From Pseudomonadota bacterium (GTDB lineage Bacteria > Pseudomonadota > Alphaproteobacteria > Azospirillales > Azospirillaceae), in the NCBI GenBank assembly GCA_023411035.1, contig JAEYPE010000028.1:1-13121 (forward strand): a DNA stretch of 13,121 nucleotides, given 5' to 3'. The notes below the pieces were generated by a model that was not told the DNA's origin, searched no databases, and was given only the letters and a program-made list of their open reading frames with translations. How positions within the stretch are numbered: the stretch's first letter is position 1; each line of letters starts with the position of its first letter. The position numbers and the translations under genes were made by a program. This document shows, in pieces, positions 6,565 through 13,121 of the stretch.

Positions 6565-7026
6565 TTGGCAATTCTCGATCCCGCACATATCGACAAGGAC
6601 CTTACCGTGGGTGAAGTCGCGGAACGCTCCGGTGTGGCAGTGTCCACCATCCACTTCTACGAATCAAAGGGGCTGATCGCGAGCTGGCGGAGCAGCGGGA
6701 ACCAGCGCCGTTTCTCCCGCGACGTGCTCCGGCGCATCGCCGTCATCAAGGTGGCGCAGCGTCTGGGCATTCCCCTGGCCACCATCGCCGAGGCGCTGAA
6801 GGCCCTGCCGGACGGCCGCACCCCCACGGCCGAGGATTGGAAACGCCTGTCCGCGGTCTGGAAAGCGGATTTGGACGAGCGCATCGCCGTGCTCACCCGG
6901 CTGCGCGACGGGCTGGAGGGGTGCATCGGCTGCGGCTGCCTGTCGCTCGGCGAATGCCCGCTGCGCAACCCCTGGGACGAACTGTCGGAGGACGGACCCG
7001 GCCCGCGGCTGCTCGATCCCCGCTGA
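6565..7026 (+). CDS. soxR: Redox-sensing transcriptional activator SoxR
   Basis: This MerR-family dimeric regulator senses redox-cycling compounds through a [2Fe-2S] cluster. It is 153 residues, about the length of E. coli SoxR (154), and collinear with it. The winged helix-turn-helix is at 13-55 (LTVGEVAERSGVAVSTIHFY, then SGNQRRF), the dimerisation helix at about 92-118, and the cluster motif CIGCGC with the fourth ligand in ECPLRNP gives Cys120, Cys123, Cys125 and Cys131. The start is TTG at 6565, chosen because AAGGAGAG (6550-6557) stands seven bases before it; such a weak start codon may keep the protein level low. The clearest target is the divergent small gene. A 14-base tandem duplication spans the stop codon. 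Confidence 0.96.
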   Translation: MAILDPAHIDKDLTVGEVAERSGVAVSTIHFYESKGLIASWRSSGNQRRFSRDVLRRIAVIKVAQRLGIPLATIAEALKALPDGRTPTAEDWKRLSAVWKADLDERIAVLTRLRDGLEGCIGCGCLSLGECPLRNPWDELSEDGPGPRLLDPR

Positions 7027-7045
7027 TGTGGCCCCGCTGATGTGG
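7018..7045 (+). repeat. 14-base tandem duplication at the end of soxR
   Basis: CCCCGCTGATGTGG is present twice, head to tail and identical (7018-7031, 7032-7045). The soxR stop codon (TGA, 7024-7026) is in the first copy, so the duplication leaves the protein unchanged. It looks like a recent replication-slippage event. Confidence 0.9.
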
Positions 7046-7078
7046 CGAACCGCGGCATGACCGCCCTCCTCCGGCAAT

Positions 7079-7107
7079 AAAAAGGCCGTGCTGTTTCCAG
7101 CACGGCC
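7079..7107 (-). terminator. Leftward intrinsic terminator, distal
   Basis: A perfect ten-base-pair hairpin (GGCCGTGCTG 7084-7093 with CAGCACGGCC 7098-7107, loop TTTC) is followed on the minus strand by UUUUUAUU (from 7083 leftward). On the plus strand there is no T-run after it, so it does not look like the soxR terminator. The iclR transcript should already stop at 7258-7288, so this second one suggests another leftward transcript. Confidence 0.82.
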
Positions 7108-7226
7108 AGTATCCGAGAGGCTCGCATAAATGCGGAGCAACAACCCGCCCGATACAAAGGGTGATGAACCCCGTGTAAGAAGAATGATGCCCGAGACATC
7201 GGCGGATCGCAACAAGGGAATCGCAG

Positions 7227-7245
7227 GTTTCCACATTGCGGAAAC
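7227..7245. promoter_or_regulatory. IclR-like operator palindrome
   Basis: GTTTCCACATTGCGGAAAC is a 19-base near-palindrome; arms of nine bases (GTTTCCACA, and GTTTCCGCA on the other strand) differ at one position. IclR-family operators are often short palindromes of this TTCC/GGAA kind. A further half-site GTTTCCGC is at 8307-8314, just upstream of iclR. Binding by the neighbouring IclR protein is inferred. Confidence 0.45.
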
Positions 7246-7257
7246 ATGATATTTTAC

Positions 7258-7288
7258 AAAAAAAGACCGCGCCGTTGCGGGCGCGGTC
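7258..7288 (-). terminator. Leftward intrinsic terminator of iclR
   Basis: The hairpin GACCGCGCC (7265-7273) pairs perfectly with GGCGCGGTC (7280-7288) with loop GTTGCG. On the minus strand it is followed by seven U (7264-7258). It lies about 140 bases beyond the iclR stop. Confidence 0.88.
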
Positions 7289-7429
7289 AGTTTCTTCAGG
7301 GCAGCACTACGTGACAGGAAGGAAAACCGGGACAAAAGCCGCCTCGACCCAATCCGAAGGATTTGCGGATCGGGGCGGATCGCGCCTCCCGGCCGGCGCG
7401 AATTCGAATCTCGTGATGGCGGGTCCGGA

Positions 7430-8275
7430 TCAGACCGGAAGCCGCCCGCCGATCTCCGCGGTTACCGCCGCGGCGGTCCGCTTGACCATCTCGCCGAAGG
7501 CGGAGACGCGGGCGTCGTCCAGGCGCCGGTTGGTGCTGGACAGGGACAGGGCACCGATGACGCGGGCCTGCTCGTCGTAGATCGCCGCGGCGACGCAGTG
7601 CAGGCCGCTGACCCGCTCCTCCTGGTCCACGGCATAGCCGCGGTCGCGCGTCAGGGTCAGCTCCCGGTGCAGCGCCGGCAGAGACGACACGGTGCTCCGG
7701 GTGAACTGGCGCATGCCGCGCTGGGTCAGGATGCTCTGCACCCGCGTGTCCGGCATCCCGGCCAGCAGCGCCTTGCCCACCGCGGAACAGTGCAGCAGCG
7801 TGCGGTCGGTGACGGGCAGCGCCGCCTGGGCGACGCGCGGACCGCCGACGCGGTGCAGATAGATGGCCTCGCCGTTCTCCTCCACGGCCAGATTCACCAC
7901 CTCGCTGGTTTCCTCCATCAGGCGGCGCATCCGCGGGCGGGCGACGTCGAGAAGGCTGCGGGTCTTCAGGAAGCCGGTGCCGGTCATGTAGGCCTGCACG
8001 CCGACCGCCCAGCCGCGCTTGCCCTGGTCGAAGCGCACGTAGCGCTCCTCCTGCAAGGTGGTCAGCAGGCGGTGCGCCGTGGAAGGCGAGAGCTGCGCCG
8101 CCTCGGCCACCGCGGTCAGGCTCATCGGGCCGTCCGACTGGCCGAGAATGGTCATGATGTTCAGCGCCCGCGACAGGGACTGCACCAGATTGCCCTTCGC
8201 CGCACGGTCAGCCGCTTCCGTGCGGCTTTCGGCCCGCCGGGCCGGGGGCGCCATCATCAGGGCTTGCGTCGTCAT
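7430..8275 (-). CDS. IclR-family transcriptional regulator
   Basis: This 281-residue regulator has an N-terminal winged helix-turn-helix (about residues 30-90, with probable recognition helix LSPSTAHRLLTTLQEE, 62-77). A linker helix (103-122) leads to a C-terminal effector-binding domain (about 105-275). The effector domain shows the family's HCSAVGKALLA (162-172), SGLHCVAAAIYD (223-234) and GALSLSS (241-247). The first 28 residues are Ala/Arg-rich and probably disordered. I chose the ATG at 8275, with GAGAGGGA upstream on the minus strand; the ATGs at codons 7 and 8 are alternatives. The gene follows the formate dehydrogenase genes on the same strand after a 105-base gap containing strong hairpins, so it may be part of that operon or have its own promoter. 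Control of oxalate/formate genes, with a small organic acid or CoA ester as effector, is inferred from position only. Confidence 0.92.
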   Translation of the reverse strand: MTTQALMMAPPARRAESRTEAADRAAKGNLVQSLSRALNIMTILGQSDGPMSLTAVAEAAQLSPSTAHRLLTTLQEERYVRFDQGKRGWAVGVQAYMTGTGFLKTRSLLDVARPRMRRLMEETSEVVNLAVEENGEAIYLHRVGGPRVAQAALPVTDRTLLHCSAVGKALLAGMPDTRVQSILTQRGMRQFTRSTVSSLPALHRELTLTRDRGYAVDQEERVSGLHCVAAAIYDEQARVIGALSLSSTNRRLDDARVSAFGEMVKRTAAAVTAEIGGRLPV

Positions 8276-8299
8276 TGTCCCATCCCTCTCGAAATCGTC

Positions 8300-8374
8300 C
8301 GGCGCTGTTTCCGCGCCGTTAGCGTCCTCGGGTATGGCGGCCCCCGCCCCGTCCTGCGGGGAATGGGGGCCGCC
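8300..8374 (-). other. Two hairpins between the formate dehydrogenase genes and iclR
   Basis: The larger hairpin pairs 8336-8345 (GGCGGCCCCC) with 8365-8374 (GGGGGCCGCC) over ten base pairs, with an inner CCCC/GGGG stem (8347-8350 with 8358-8361). A smaller one pairs 8300-8305 with 8313-8318. Neither has a U-run on the minus strand. They look more like processing or stabilising structures, or partial attenuators, than full intrinsic terminators. Confidence 0.55.
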
Positions 8375-8380
8375 GGTTGC

Positions 8381-11134
8381 CTATGCCGCCGGCTCGATCC
8401 GGGCCGCGGCGAACTTGAACTCGGGAATCTTCCCGTAGGGGTCCAGCTTCGGGTTGGTCAGCACGTTGGCCGCCGCCTCGGCGTAGCAGAAGGGCACGAA
8501 CACCAGCCCGGACGGGACGTTGTAGTCCGACCGCGCCTTCAGCTCGATGGTGCCGCGCCGCGTGGTGACCTTCATCCGGTCGCCGCCCTTGGCGCCCATC
8601 CGCCGCAGGTCCGCCGGGCTCATGTAGGCCACGGCTTCCGGCTCCAGATCGTCCAGAACCTGGGCGCGCCGGGTCATCGAGCCGGTGTGCCAGTGCTCCA
8701 GCTGGCGCCCGGTGGTCAGCACCATCGGGAACTCCGCGTCCGGCTCCTCCGCCGGCGGGATCACGTCGGCGGGGACCAGACGCCCGCGCCCGGACGCCGT
8801 GGGGAAGCCGTCGCCGAAGACGATCTCCTGGCCCGGATCGTCCGCGGACAGGCTGGGGTAGGTGACGGAACGTTCACGCTCCAGCCGCTCCCAGGTGATG
8901 TTGTCGAGCGACGGCATCGCCCCCTTCATCTCCCGGAACACGTCGCGCGGATGCTCGTAGTTCCAGTCGAGCCCCAGGCCGCGGGCCATCGCGTTGACGA
9001 TCCACAGATCCTGGCGCGCCTCGCCCGGCGGCGGCAGGGCCTGACGGCCAAGCTGGACCTGACGGTTGGTGTTGGTCACCGTCCCGGTCTTCTCCGGCCA
9101 GGCCGAGGCGGGCAGCACCACGTCGGCGTATTTGGCCGTCTCGGTCAGGAACAGGTCCTGCACCACCAGATGGTCGAGCTTCGCCAGGGCGTCGCGGGCG
9201 TGCTCCACGTCGGGGTCGGACATCGCGGGGTTCTCGCCCATGATGTACATGCCCCGCACCGAGCCGGCGTGGATCGCGTCCATGATCTCCACGACCGTCA
9301 GGCCGCGCTTGGAGTCCAGCTTGGTGTCCCAGAAATCCTCGTAGAAGGCATGGACCGCCGGATCGTCCACCGGACGGTAGTCCGGGAACATCATCGGGAT
9401 CAGGCCGGCGTCGGAGGCGCCCTGGACGTTGTTCTGGCCGCGCAGCGGGTGCAGGCCGGTGCCGGGGCGGCCGATCTGGCCGGTGACCAGCGACAGCGCG
9501 ATCAGGCAGCGCACGTTGTCGGTGCCGTGGGTGTGCTGCGACACGCCCATGCCCCAGAAGATGATCGAGCCCTTGGAGGTGGCGTAGAGCCGCGCGACCT
9601 CGCGGAGCTGTTCCGCCGGGATGCCGCAGATCGGCTCCATGGCCTCCGGGGTGAAGCTGGCGATGTGGGCGCGCAGCTCCTCGAAGTCCTGGGTGTGCTC
9701 CGCCACATACTGCGCGTCATACAGCCCTTCGGTGATGATGACGTTCAGCAGCGCGTTCAGCATGGGCACGTCGCGGCCCGGCTTGAACTGCATCATGTGG
9801 GTGGCGTGGCGCTTCAGCACCTGCCCGCGCGGGTCCATGATGACCAGCTTGGCGCCGCGCTTGACCGCGTTCTTGAAGAAGGTCGCGGCGACCGGGTGGT
9901 TCTCCGTCGGGTTGGAGCCGATGACGACGATCACCTCGGCGTCCTTGGCCGCCATGAAGGGGGCGGTCACCGCACCCGACCCGATGCCCTCGATCAGCGC
10001 CGCCACCGAGGAGGCGTGGCACAGGCGGGTGCAATGGTCCACGTTGTTCGTGCCGAAGCCGACGCGCACCAGCTTCTGGAACAGGTACGCTTCCTCGTTG
10101 GAGCCCTTGGCCGAGCCGAAGCCGGCGAGCGCCGAACCGCCCCGCTCGTCGCGGATCTTGCGCAGGCCCGCGGTGGCGACTTCCAGGGCCTCCTCCCAGC
10201 TCGCCTCGCGGAAATGCGTCAGCGGGTTGATCGGATCGATGTCCACGTCGTGCTTGGACACGCCCTCCTTGCGGATCAGCGGCTTGGTCAGCCGGTGCGG
10301 GTGGTGGATGTAGTCGAAGCCGAAGCGGCCCTTCACGCACAGCCGGTTCTTGTTGGCGGGACCGTCGCGGCCCGTCACCGACAGCAGCTTCTCGTCCTTG
10401 ATGTTGTAGGTGAGCTGGCAACCGACGCCGCAATAGGGGCAGACGCTGTCCACCGTCCGGTCCGGAGCGGCGGCGAAGACGCCGCTGTTCAGGTCCACCT
10501 GGGTCTTCGGCATCAGCGCGCCGGTCGGGCAGGCCTGGACGCACTCGCCGCAGGCCACGCAGGTGCTGTCGCCCATCGGGTCGGCGAAGTCGAAGACGAT
10601 CGTCTCCTTGTGGCCGCGCAGTGCCATGCCGATGACGTCGTTGACCTGCACCTCGCGGCAGGCGCGGACGCACAGGTTGCACTGGATGCAGGCGTCGAGC
10701 TGCACCGCCATGGCCGGATGGCTGAAGTCGGGCTTCGGCGCGCTCTCCCGGACGGGGAAGCGGCTATCCGAAACCTCCAGACGGTCGGCCCAGCGCCAGA
10801 ACTTGCTGTCCGGGTCGTGGGCCTCCTCCCGCTTCGGCTGGTCGGCGACCAGCATCTCGATGACCATCTTGCGGGCGAACTTGGCGTTCTCGCTGGCCGA
10901 GCGGACGCGCATGCCCGGCGTCGGTTGGCGCACGCAGGAGGCCGACAAGGCGCGTTCGCCGTCGATCTCGACCATGCAGGCGCGGCAGTTGCCGTCCGCG
11001 CGGTAGCCCGGCTCGTCGGCGTAGCAGAGATGCGGGATCTCGGTGCCCAGGCGGTTGGCAACCTGCCAGATGGTTTCGCCGGGATGGGCTTCGACGAGTT
11101 GGTCGTCGAGATGGAATAGGATGCGGTCGCTCAT
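8381..11134 (-). CDS. fdhA: NAD-dependent formate dehydrogenase, molybdenum/tungsten catalytic (alpha) subunit
   Basis: This cytosolic subunit oxidises formate to CO2 at a bis-MGD cofactor and passes electrons through iron-sulfur clusters to the diaphorase subunit. It has 917 residues. Domains in order: an N-terminal NuoG-like [2Fe-2S] domain (Cys37, 50, 53, 67); two ferredoxin-type [4Fe-4S] motifs (Cys149/152/155/159 and Cys192/195/198/202); the formate dehydrogenase [4Fe-4S] motif CPYCGVGC (Cys232/235/239) with Cys266; then the large cofactor domain. Cys372 followed by His373 (RLCH) is the metal ligand, so this is a Cys and not a selenocysteine enzyme. Lys268 and Arg565 (LRGQNNVQG) match catalytic residues of E. 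coli FdhF. There is no cysteine from 68 to 148, so the His/Cys [4Fe-4S] site of NuoG is absent. The start lies one base after the stop of the diaphorase gene, with GGGGAGGT as ribosome site. Metal choice (Mo or W) cannot be read from sequence. Confidence 0.95.
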   Translation of the reverse strand: MSDRILFHLDDQLVEAHPGETIWQVANRLGTEIPHLCYADEPGYRADGNCRACMVEIDGERALSASCVRQPTPGMRVRSASENAKFARKMVIEMLVADQPKREEAHDPDSKFWRWADRLEVSDSRFPVRESAPKPDFSHPAMAVQLDACIQCNLCVRACREVQVNDVIGMALRGHKETIVFDFADPMGDSTCVACGECVQACPTGALMPKTQVDLNSGVFAAAPDRTVDSVCPYCGVGCQLTYNIKDEKLLSVTGRDGPANKNRLCVKGRFGFDYIHHPHRLTKPLIRKEGVSKHDVDIDPINPLTHFREASWEEALEVATAGLRKIRDERGGSALAGFGSAKGSNEEAYLFQKLVRVGFGTNNVDHCTRLCHASSVAALIEGIGSGAVTAPFMAAKDAEVIVVIGSNPTENHPVAATFFKNAVKRGAKLVIMDPRGQVLKRHATHMMQFKPGRDVPMLNALLNVIITEGLYDAQYVAEHTQDFEELRAHIASFTPEAMEPICGIPAEQLREVARLYATSKGSIIFWGMGVSQHTHGTDNVRCLIALSLVTGQIGRPGTGLHPLRGQNNVQGASDAGLIPMMFPDYRPVDDPAVHAFYEDFWDTKLDSKRGLTVVEIMDAIHAGSVRGMYIMGENPAMSDPDVEHARDALAKLDHLVVQDLFLTETAKYADVVLPASAWPEKTGTVTNTNRQVQLGRQALPPPGEARQDLWIVNAMARGLGLDWNYEHPRDVFREMKGAMPSLDNITWERLERERSVTYPSLSADDPGQEIVFGDGFPTASGRGRLVPADVIPPAEEPDAEFPMVLTTGRQLEHWHTGSMTRRAQVLDDLEPEAVAYMSPADLRRMGAKGGDRMKVTTRRGTIELKARSDYNVPSGLVFVPFCYAEAAANVLTNPKLDPYGKIPEFKFAAARIEPAA

Positions 11135-11135
11135 A

Positions 11136-12866
11136 TCACCGGACCTCCCCGCGCAGATCGTCGCGGAAATGCTTCAGCGCACTCTTGAGTGGGTTCATCG
11201 CGGCCTGCCCGAGGCCGCAGATCGACGCCGTGCTCATCAGCCGGGCGAGTTCCGTCAGAAGCGGCTCGTCCCACACCGGCTGCTTGATGAGCGCCACCGC
11301 CTTCTCCGTTCCGACGCGGCAGGGCGTGCACTGGCCGCAGCTTTCGTCCTCGAAGAAGTCCAGCAGGTTGCGCACCACCTTGCGCATGTCGTCCTGGTCG
11401 GACAGCACGACCACCGCGGCGGAACCGATGAAGCAGCCGTGCTGCTCCAGCGTGCCGAAATCCAGCGGGATGTCGTCCATGCTGGCGGGCAGGATGCCGC
11501 CCGACGCGCCGCCGGGCAGATAGCCCTTGAGCGTGTGGCCGTCGGCCATGCCGCCGCAATATTCGTCGATCAGCTCACGGATGGTGATGCCGGCGGGGGC
11601 CAGCTTCACGCCCGGCTCCTTGACGTGGCCGGAGACGGAGAAGCTGCGCAGGCCCTTGCGGCCGTTGCGCCCGTAGCTGCCCCACCAGTCGGCGCCCTTC
11701 TCAAGGATGTCCCTGATCCAGAAGAGGGTTTCCACGTTGTTGATGAGGGTCGGGCGCCCGAACAGGCCGACCACCGACGGAAAGGGCGGCTTGTGCCGCG
11801 GCAGGCCGCGCTTGCCCTCGATGCTCTCCAGCATCGCGGACTCCTCGCCGCAGATGTAGGCCCCGGCGCCGCGCCGCAGATGGATGCGGGTGTGCCCGGC
11901 AAGGCCCGCCTGCTCCGCCTTGGCGATCTCGCGCGCCAGGACCTCGCGGATGTGCGGGTATTCGTCGCGCAGATAGATGTAGACGTCGGTCGCCTCCACC
12001 ACCCAGGCGCCGATCAGCATCCCTTCCAGGAAGCGGTGCGGATCGTTCTCCAGATAGTAGCGGTCCTTGAAGGTGCCGGGCTCGCCCTCGTCCCCGTTCA
12101 CCGCCATCAGGCGGGGGCCGGGTTCGTGGCGGACGAAGCGCCACTTGCGCCCGGTGGGGAAGCCGGCGCCGCCGAGGCCGCGCAGGTTGGCCCCTTCCAG
12201 CTTGCCGAGGATGTCGTCCACCGGGACCTTGCCGGCGAGGCAGTCGGACAGCAGGCGGTAGCCGCCCTCCGCCCGGTACTGCTCCAGCCCGACATAGGTG
12301 GGGAGGTGCGGATGGGTGTCGCCGCTTTTGACGGCGGTCACCACGCTTTCCACCGTGGCGTTCTCATGCAGGGAATGGCCGATGGCCACCGCCGGGGCGT
12401 TGTGGCAGGCGCCCATGCAGGGAGCGCGCACCACCCGGACCCCCGGCCCCATGTCCGCAGCCTTCAGCTCGTCGAGCAGTTTCTCGCCGCCGGCCATGCA
12501 GCAGGACAGGCTGTCGCAGACCCGGACGGTCACGGGCGGAGGGGCTTCCTCCCCGTCCATCACGATGTCGAAATGGGCGTAGAAGGACGCCACCTCGTAC
12601 ACCTCGACCAGGGCCAGCCGCATCTCGTGGGCAAGCGCCGCGAGATGGCGGGCATGAAGGCCGTGATACGTGTCCTGCAACAGGTGCAGATGCTCGATCA
12701 GCAGATCCCGCTGCCGGGACCGGTCGCCGAGAAGCGCCTGCACCTCCGCCAGGGCCGCCGGATCGACCTGCCGCCCCTTCGGCTGGGGCCGGGTGTTCCG
12801 GCGCCCCGAGCCGGGATGGATGGCGCGCCTTTTGCTGTCATCTTTGGCGACGATGGCCGTGTCCAT
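11136..12866 (-). CDS. fdhB: Formate dehydrogenase diaphorase subunit, NuoE-NuoF (FdsG-FdsB) fusion
   Basis: This subunit takes electrons from the alpha subunit and reduces NAD+ at FMN. It is a fusion of 576 residues. Residues about 35-185 are a NuoE/FdsG thioredoxin-like [2Fe-2S] domain (Cys117, Cys122, Cys150, Cys154; VCDSLSC and APCMGAC). Residues about 200-576 are NuoF/FdsB: the FMN/NADH-binding GLRGLGGAGFPTGRKW at about 227-242, GDEGEPGTFKDR (258-269), ICGEESAMLESIEGKRG (338-354), and the [4Fe-4S] motif CGQCTPCR with Cys510/513/516 and Cys550. Residues 1-30 are basic and probably disordered. I chose the ATG at 12866 because GGGGAGGG lies just before it; a GTG at 12890 would add eight residues but places that ribosome site inside the gene. 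The same fusion is known in the two-subunit Fdh1 enzyme of Methylobacterium extorquens. The gene follows oxc after a 118-base gap. Confidence 0.94.
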   Translation of the reverse strand: MDTAIVAKDDSKRRAIHPGSGRRNTRPQPKGRQVDPAALAEVQALLGDRSRQRDLLIEHLHLLQDTYHGLHARHLAALAHEMRLALVEVYEVASFYAHFDIVMDGEEAPPPVTVRVCDSLSCCMAGGEKLLDELKAADMGPGVRVVRAPCMGACHNAPAVAIGHSLHENATVESVVTAVKSGDTHPHLPTYVGLEQYRAEGGYRLLSDCLAGKVPVDDILGKLEGANLRGLGGAGFPTGRKWRFVRHEPGPRLMAVNGDEGEPGTFKDRYYLENDPHRFLEGMLIGAWVVEATDVYIYLRDEYPHIREVLAREIAKAEQAGLAGHTRIHLRRGAGAYICGEESAMLESIEGKRGLPRHKPPFPSVVGLFGRPTLINNVETLFWIRDILEKGADWWGSYGRNGRKGLRSFSVSGHVKEPGVKLAPAGITIRELIDEYCGGMADGHTLKGYLPGGASGGILPASMDDIPLDFGTLEQHGCFIGSAAVVVLSDQDDMRKVVRNLLDFFEDESCGQCTPCRVGTEKAVALIKQPVWDEPLLTELARLMSTASICGLGQAAMNPLKSALKHFRDDLRGEVR

Positions 12867-12936
12867 GTCCGCCCTCCCCTCTCGTCTCACGCTTGGTTCT
12901 TAGTAACGTTGGGATGTCGTGCAGTCGTTTGGAACC

Positions 12937-12970
12937 GCCCCCCGATTTTTCCGGGGGGCTTTGTTTTTTT
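12937..12970 (+). terminator. Rightward intrinsic terminator between two leftward genes
   Basis: GCCCCCCG (12937-12944) pairs with CGGGGGGC (12952-12959) over eight base pairs, loop ATTTTTC. It is followed on the plus strand by TTTGTTTTTTT (12960-12970). On the minus strand the sequence after the stem is GGTTCC, so it does not look like a terminator for oxc, the gene that reads into it. It may stop antisense transcription from running into oxc, or stabilise the oxc mRNA end. No clear minus-strand promoter was found in 12867-12984. Confidence 0.7.
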
Positions 12971-12984
12971 GTTTTGGGCAGACG

Positions 12985-13121
12985 TTACTGTTTCGGCGCC
13001 TTGCGGACGGCGCTGGTCGGGTTGAGGCTGCCGATGTTGCCGCTCTCCGACCCGGCGTTGGGGTCGATCACCGCGTTGATCAGCGTCGGCTTGCCGCTGT
13101 CCATCGCCGCGCTGACCGCCC
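12985..13121 (-). CDS. oxc: Oxalyl-CoA decarboxylase, C-terminal end (truncated by window edge)
   Basis: Only the last 45 codons are present; the frame runs off the right end. Translated by hand, the tail includes KPTLINAVIDPNAGSESGNI and then GSLNPTSAVRKAPKQ before the stop. This closely resembles the end of known oxalyl-CoA decarboxylases (pattern ALIN-VIDP-AG-ESG-IG-LNP). The enzyme is ThDP-dependent and converts oxalyl-CoA to formyl-CoA and CO2, supplying the CoA donor for the transferase encoded at 4850-6100. The formate dehydrogenase genes follow on the same strand after 118 bases, so they may be co-transcribed. Identification rests on a short stretch but a distinctive one. Confidence 0.88.
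   Translation of the reverse strand, partial: AVSAAMDSGKPTLINAVIDPNAGSESGNIGSLNPTSAVRKAPKQ

Larger units (their letters stand above)
7027..7429. other. Gene-free interval between soxR and iclR
   Basis: No convincing protein gene lies in these 403 bases. The interval holds the second copy of the 14-base duplication, two leftward intrinsic terminators (7079-7107 and 7258-7288), an IclR-like palindrome (7227-7245) and a hairpin next to the iclR stop (TCGCGCC at 7380-7386 with GGCGCGA at 7395-7401). The segment 7108-7257 is visibly less GC-rich than the genes around it. It is bounded by leftward terminators on both sides, so it could be a small transcript read on the minus strand. Confidence 0.6.

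Noticed and set aside
7079..7107. Use of this hairpin as the soxR terminator
   Set aside because: There is no T-run after it on the plus strand; its U-tract is on the minus strand.
10018..10020. Selenocysteine at the formate dehydrogenase active site
   Set aside because: The metal-ligand position (residue 372) is a Cys codon and no in-frame TGA interrupts the gene.
7598..11119. A 1173-codon plus-strand open frame antisense to iclR and the formate dehydrogenase alpha gene
   Set aside because: It is His/Gly/Arg/Ala-rich without domains and runs opposite a strongly recognised enzyme; long empty antisense frames are common at this GC content.
12867..12890. GTG start for the diaphorase subunit eight codons upstream
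   Set aside because: The eight codons contain the ribosome site for the ATG at 12866, which is the better start.
11043..13025. A 660-codon plus-strand open frame antisense to the diaphorase gene
   Set aside because: Composition is typical of a shadow frame, and it lies opposite a protein with all expected cluster and FMN motifs.

Overview
The window is dense, high-GC bacterial DNA. Gene content and protein style suggest a free-living alphaproteobacterium of the Rhodospirillales, probably Azospirillum or a close relative. That placement comes from recognising protein families and was not tested by a search. I see no RNA genes, insertion sequences, CRISPR arrays or phage genes.

Left block (1-4110, + strand): the 3' end of a tightly overlapping operon. 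It encodes a BMP/nucleoside-family ABC importer (C-terminal part of the ATPase, then two permeases) followed by a CodA-type amidohydrolase, and it ends at a strong intrinsic terminator. The deaminase keeps all CodA metal ligands but has Cys where CodA has the specificity residue Asp314. This points to 5-methylcytosine or another 5-substituted cytosine as a substrate.

Middle block (4111-6170, + strand): a promoter-like region, a stand-alone 142-residue PAS protein, then frc (formyl-CoA:oxalate CoA-transferase) and a terminator. Next comes a divergent pair: a small winged-helix-like protein (- strand) and soxR (+ strand). A near-palindromic soxbox lies between them. It sits in a MerR-type promoter with a 19-bp spacer that points at the small protein, not at soxR.

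Right block (7027-13121, mostly - strand): a gene-free stretch with two minus-strand terminators and an IclR-like palindrome, then an IclR-family regulator, a two-gene NAD-dependent formate dehydrogenase (alpha subunit, and a NuoE-NuoF fusion), and the 3' end of oxc (oxalyl-CoA decarboxylase) at the window edge. In transcription order these are oxc, fused diaphorase subunit, alpha subunit, iclR.

Together frc, oxc and formate dehydrogenase form a complete route: oxalate is activated by CoA transfer, oxalyl-CoA is decarboxylated to formyl-CoA, formate is released by the transferase, and formate is oxidised to CO2 with NADH. The IclR protein is the natural local candidate to control it. SoxR and the PAS protein add possible redox sensing. 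The most interesting parts are the soxbox-controlled small winged-helix protein, the Cys-variant deaminase, and the unexplained terminator and operator arrangement at 7079-7288.
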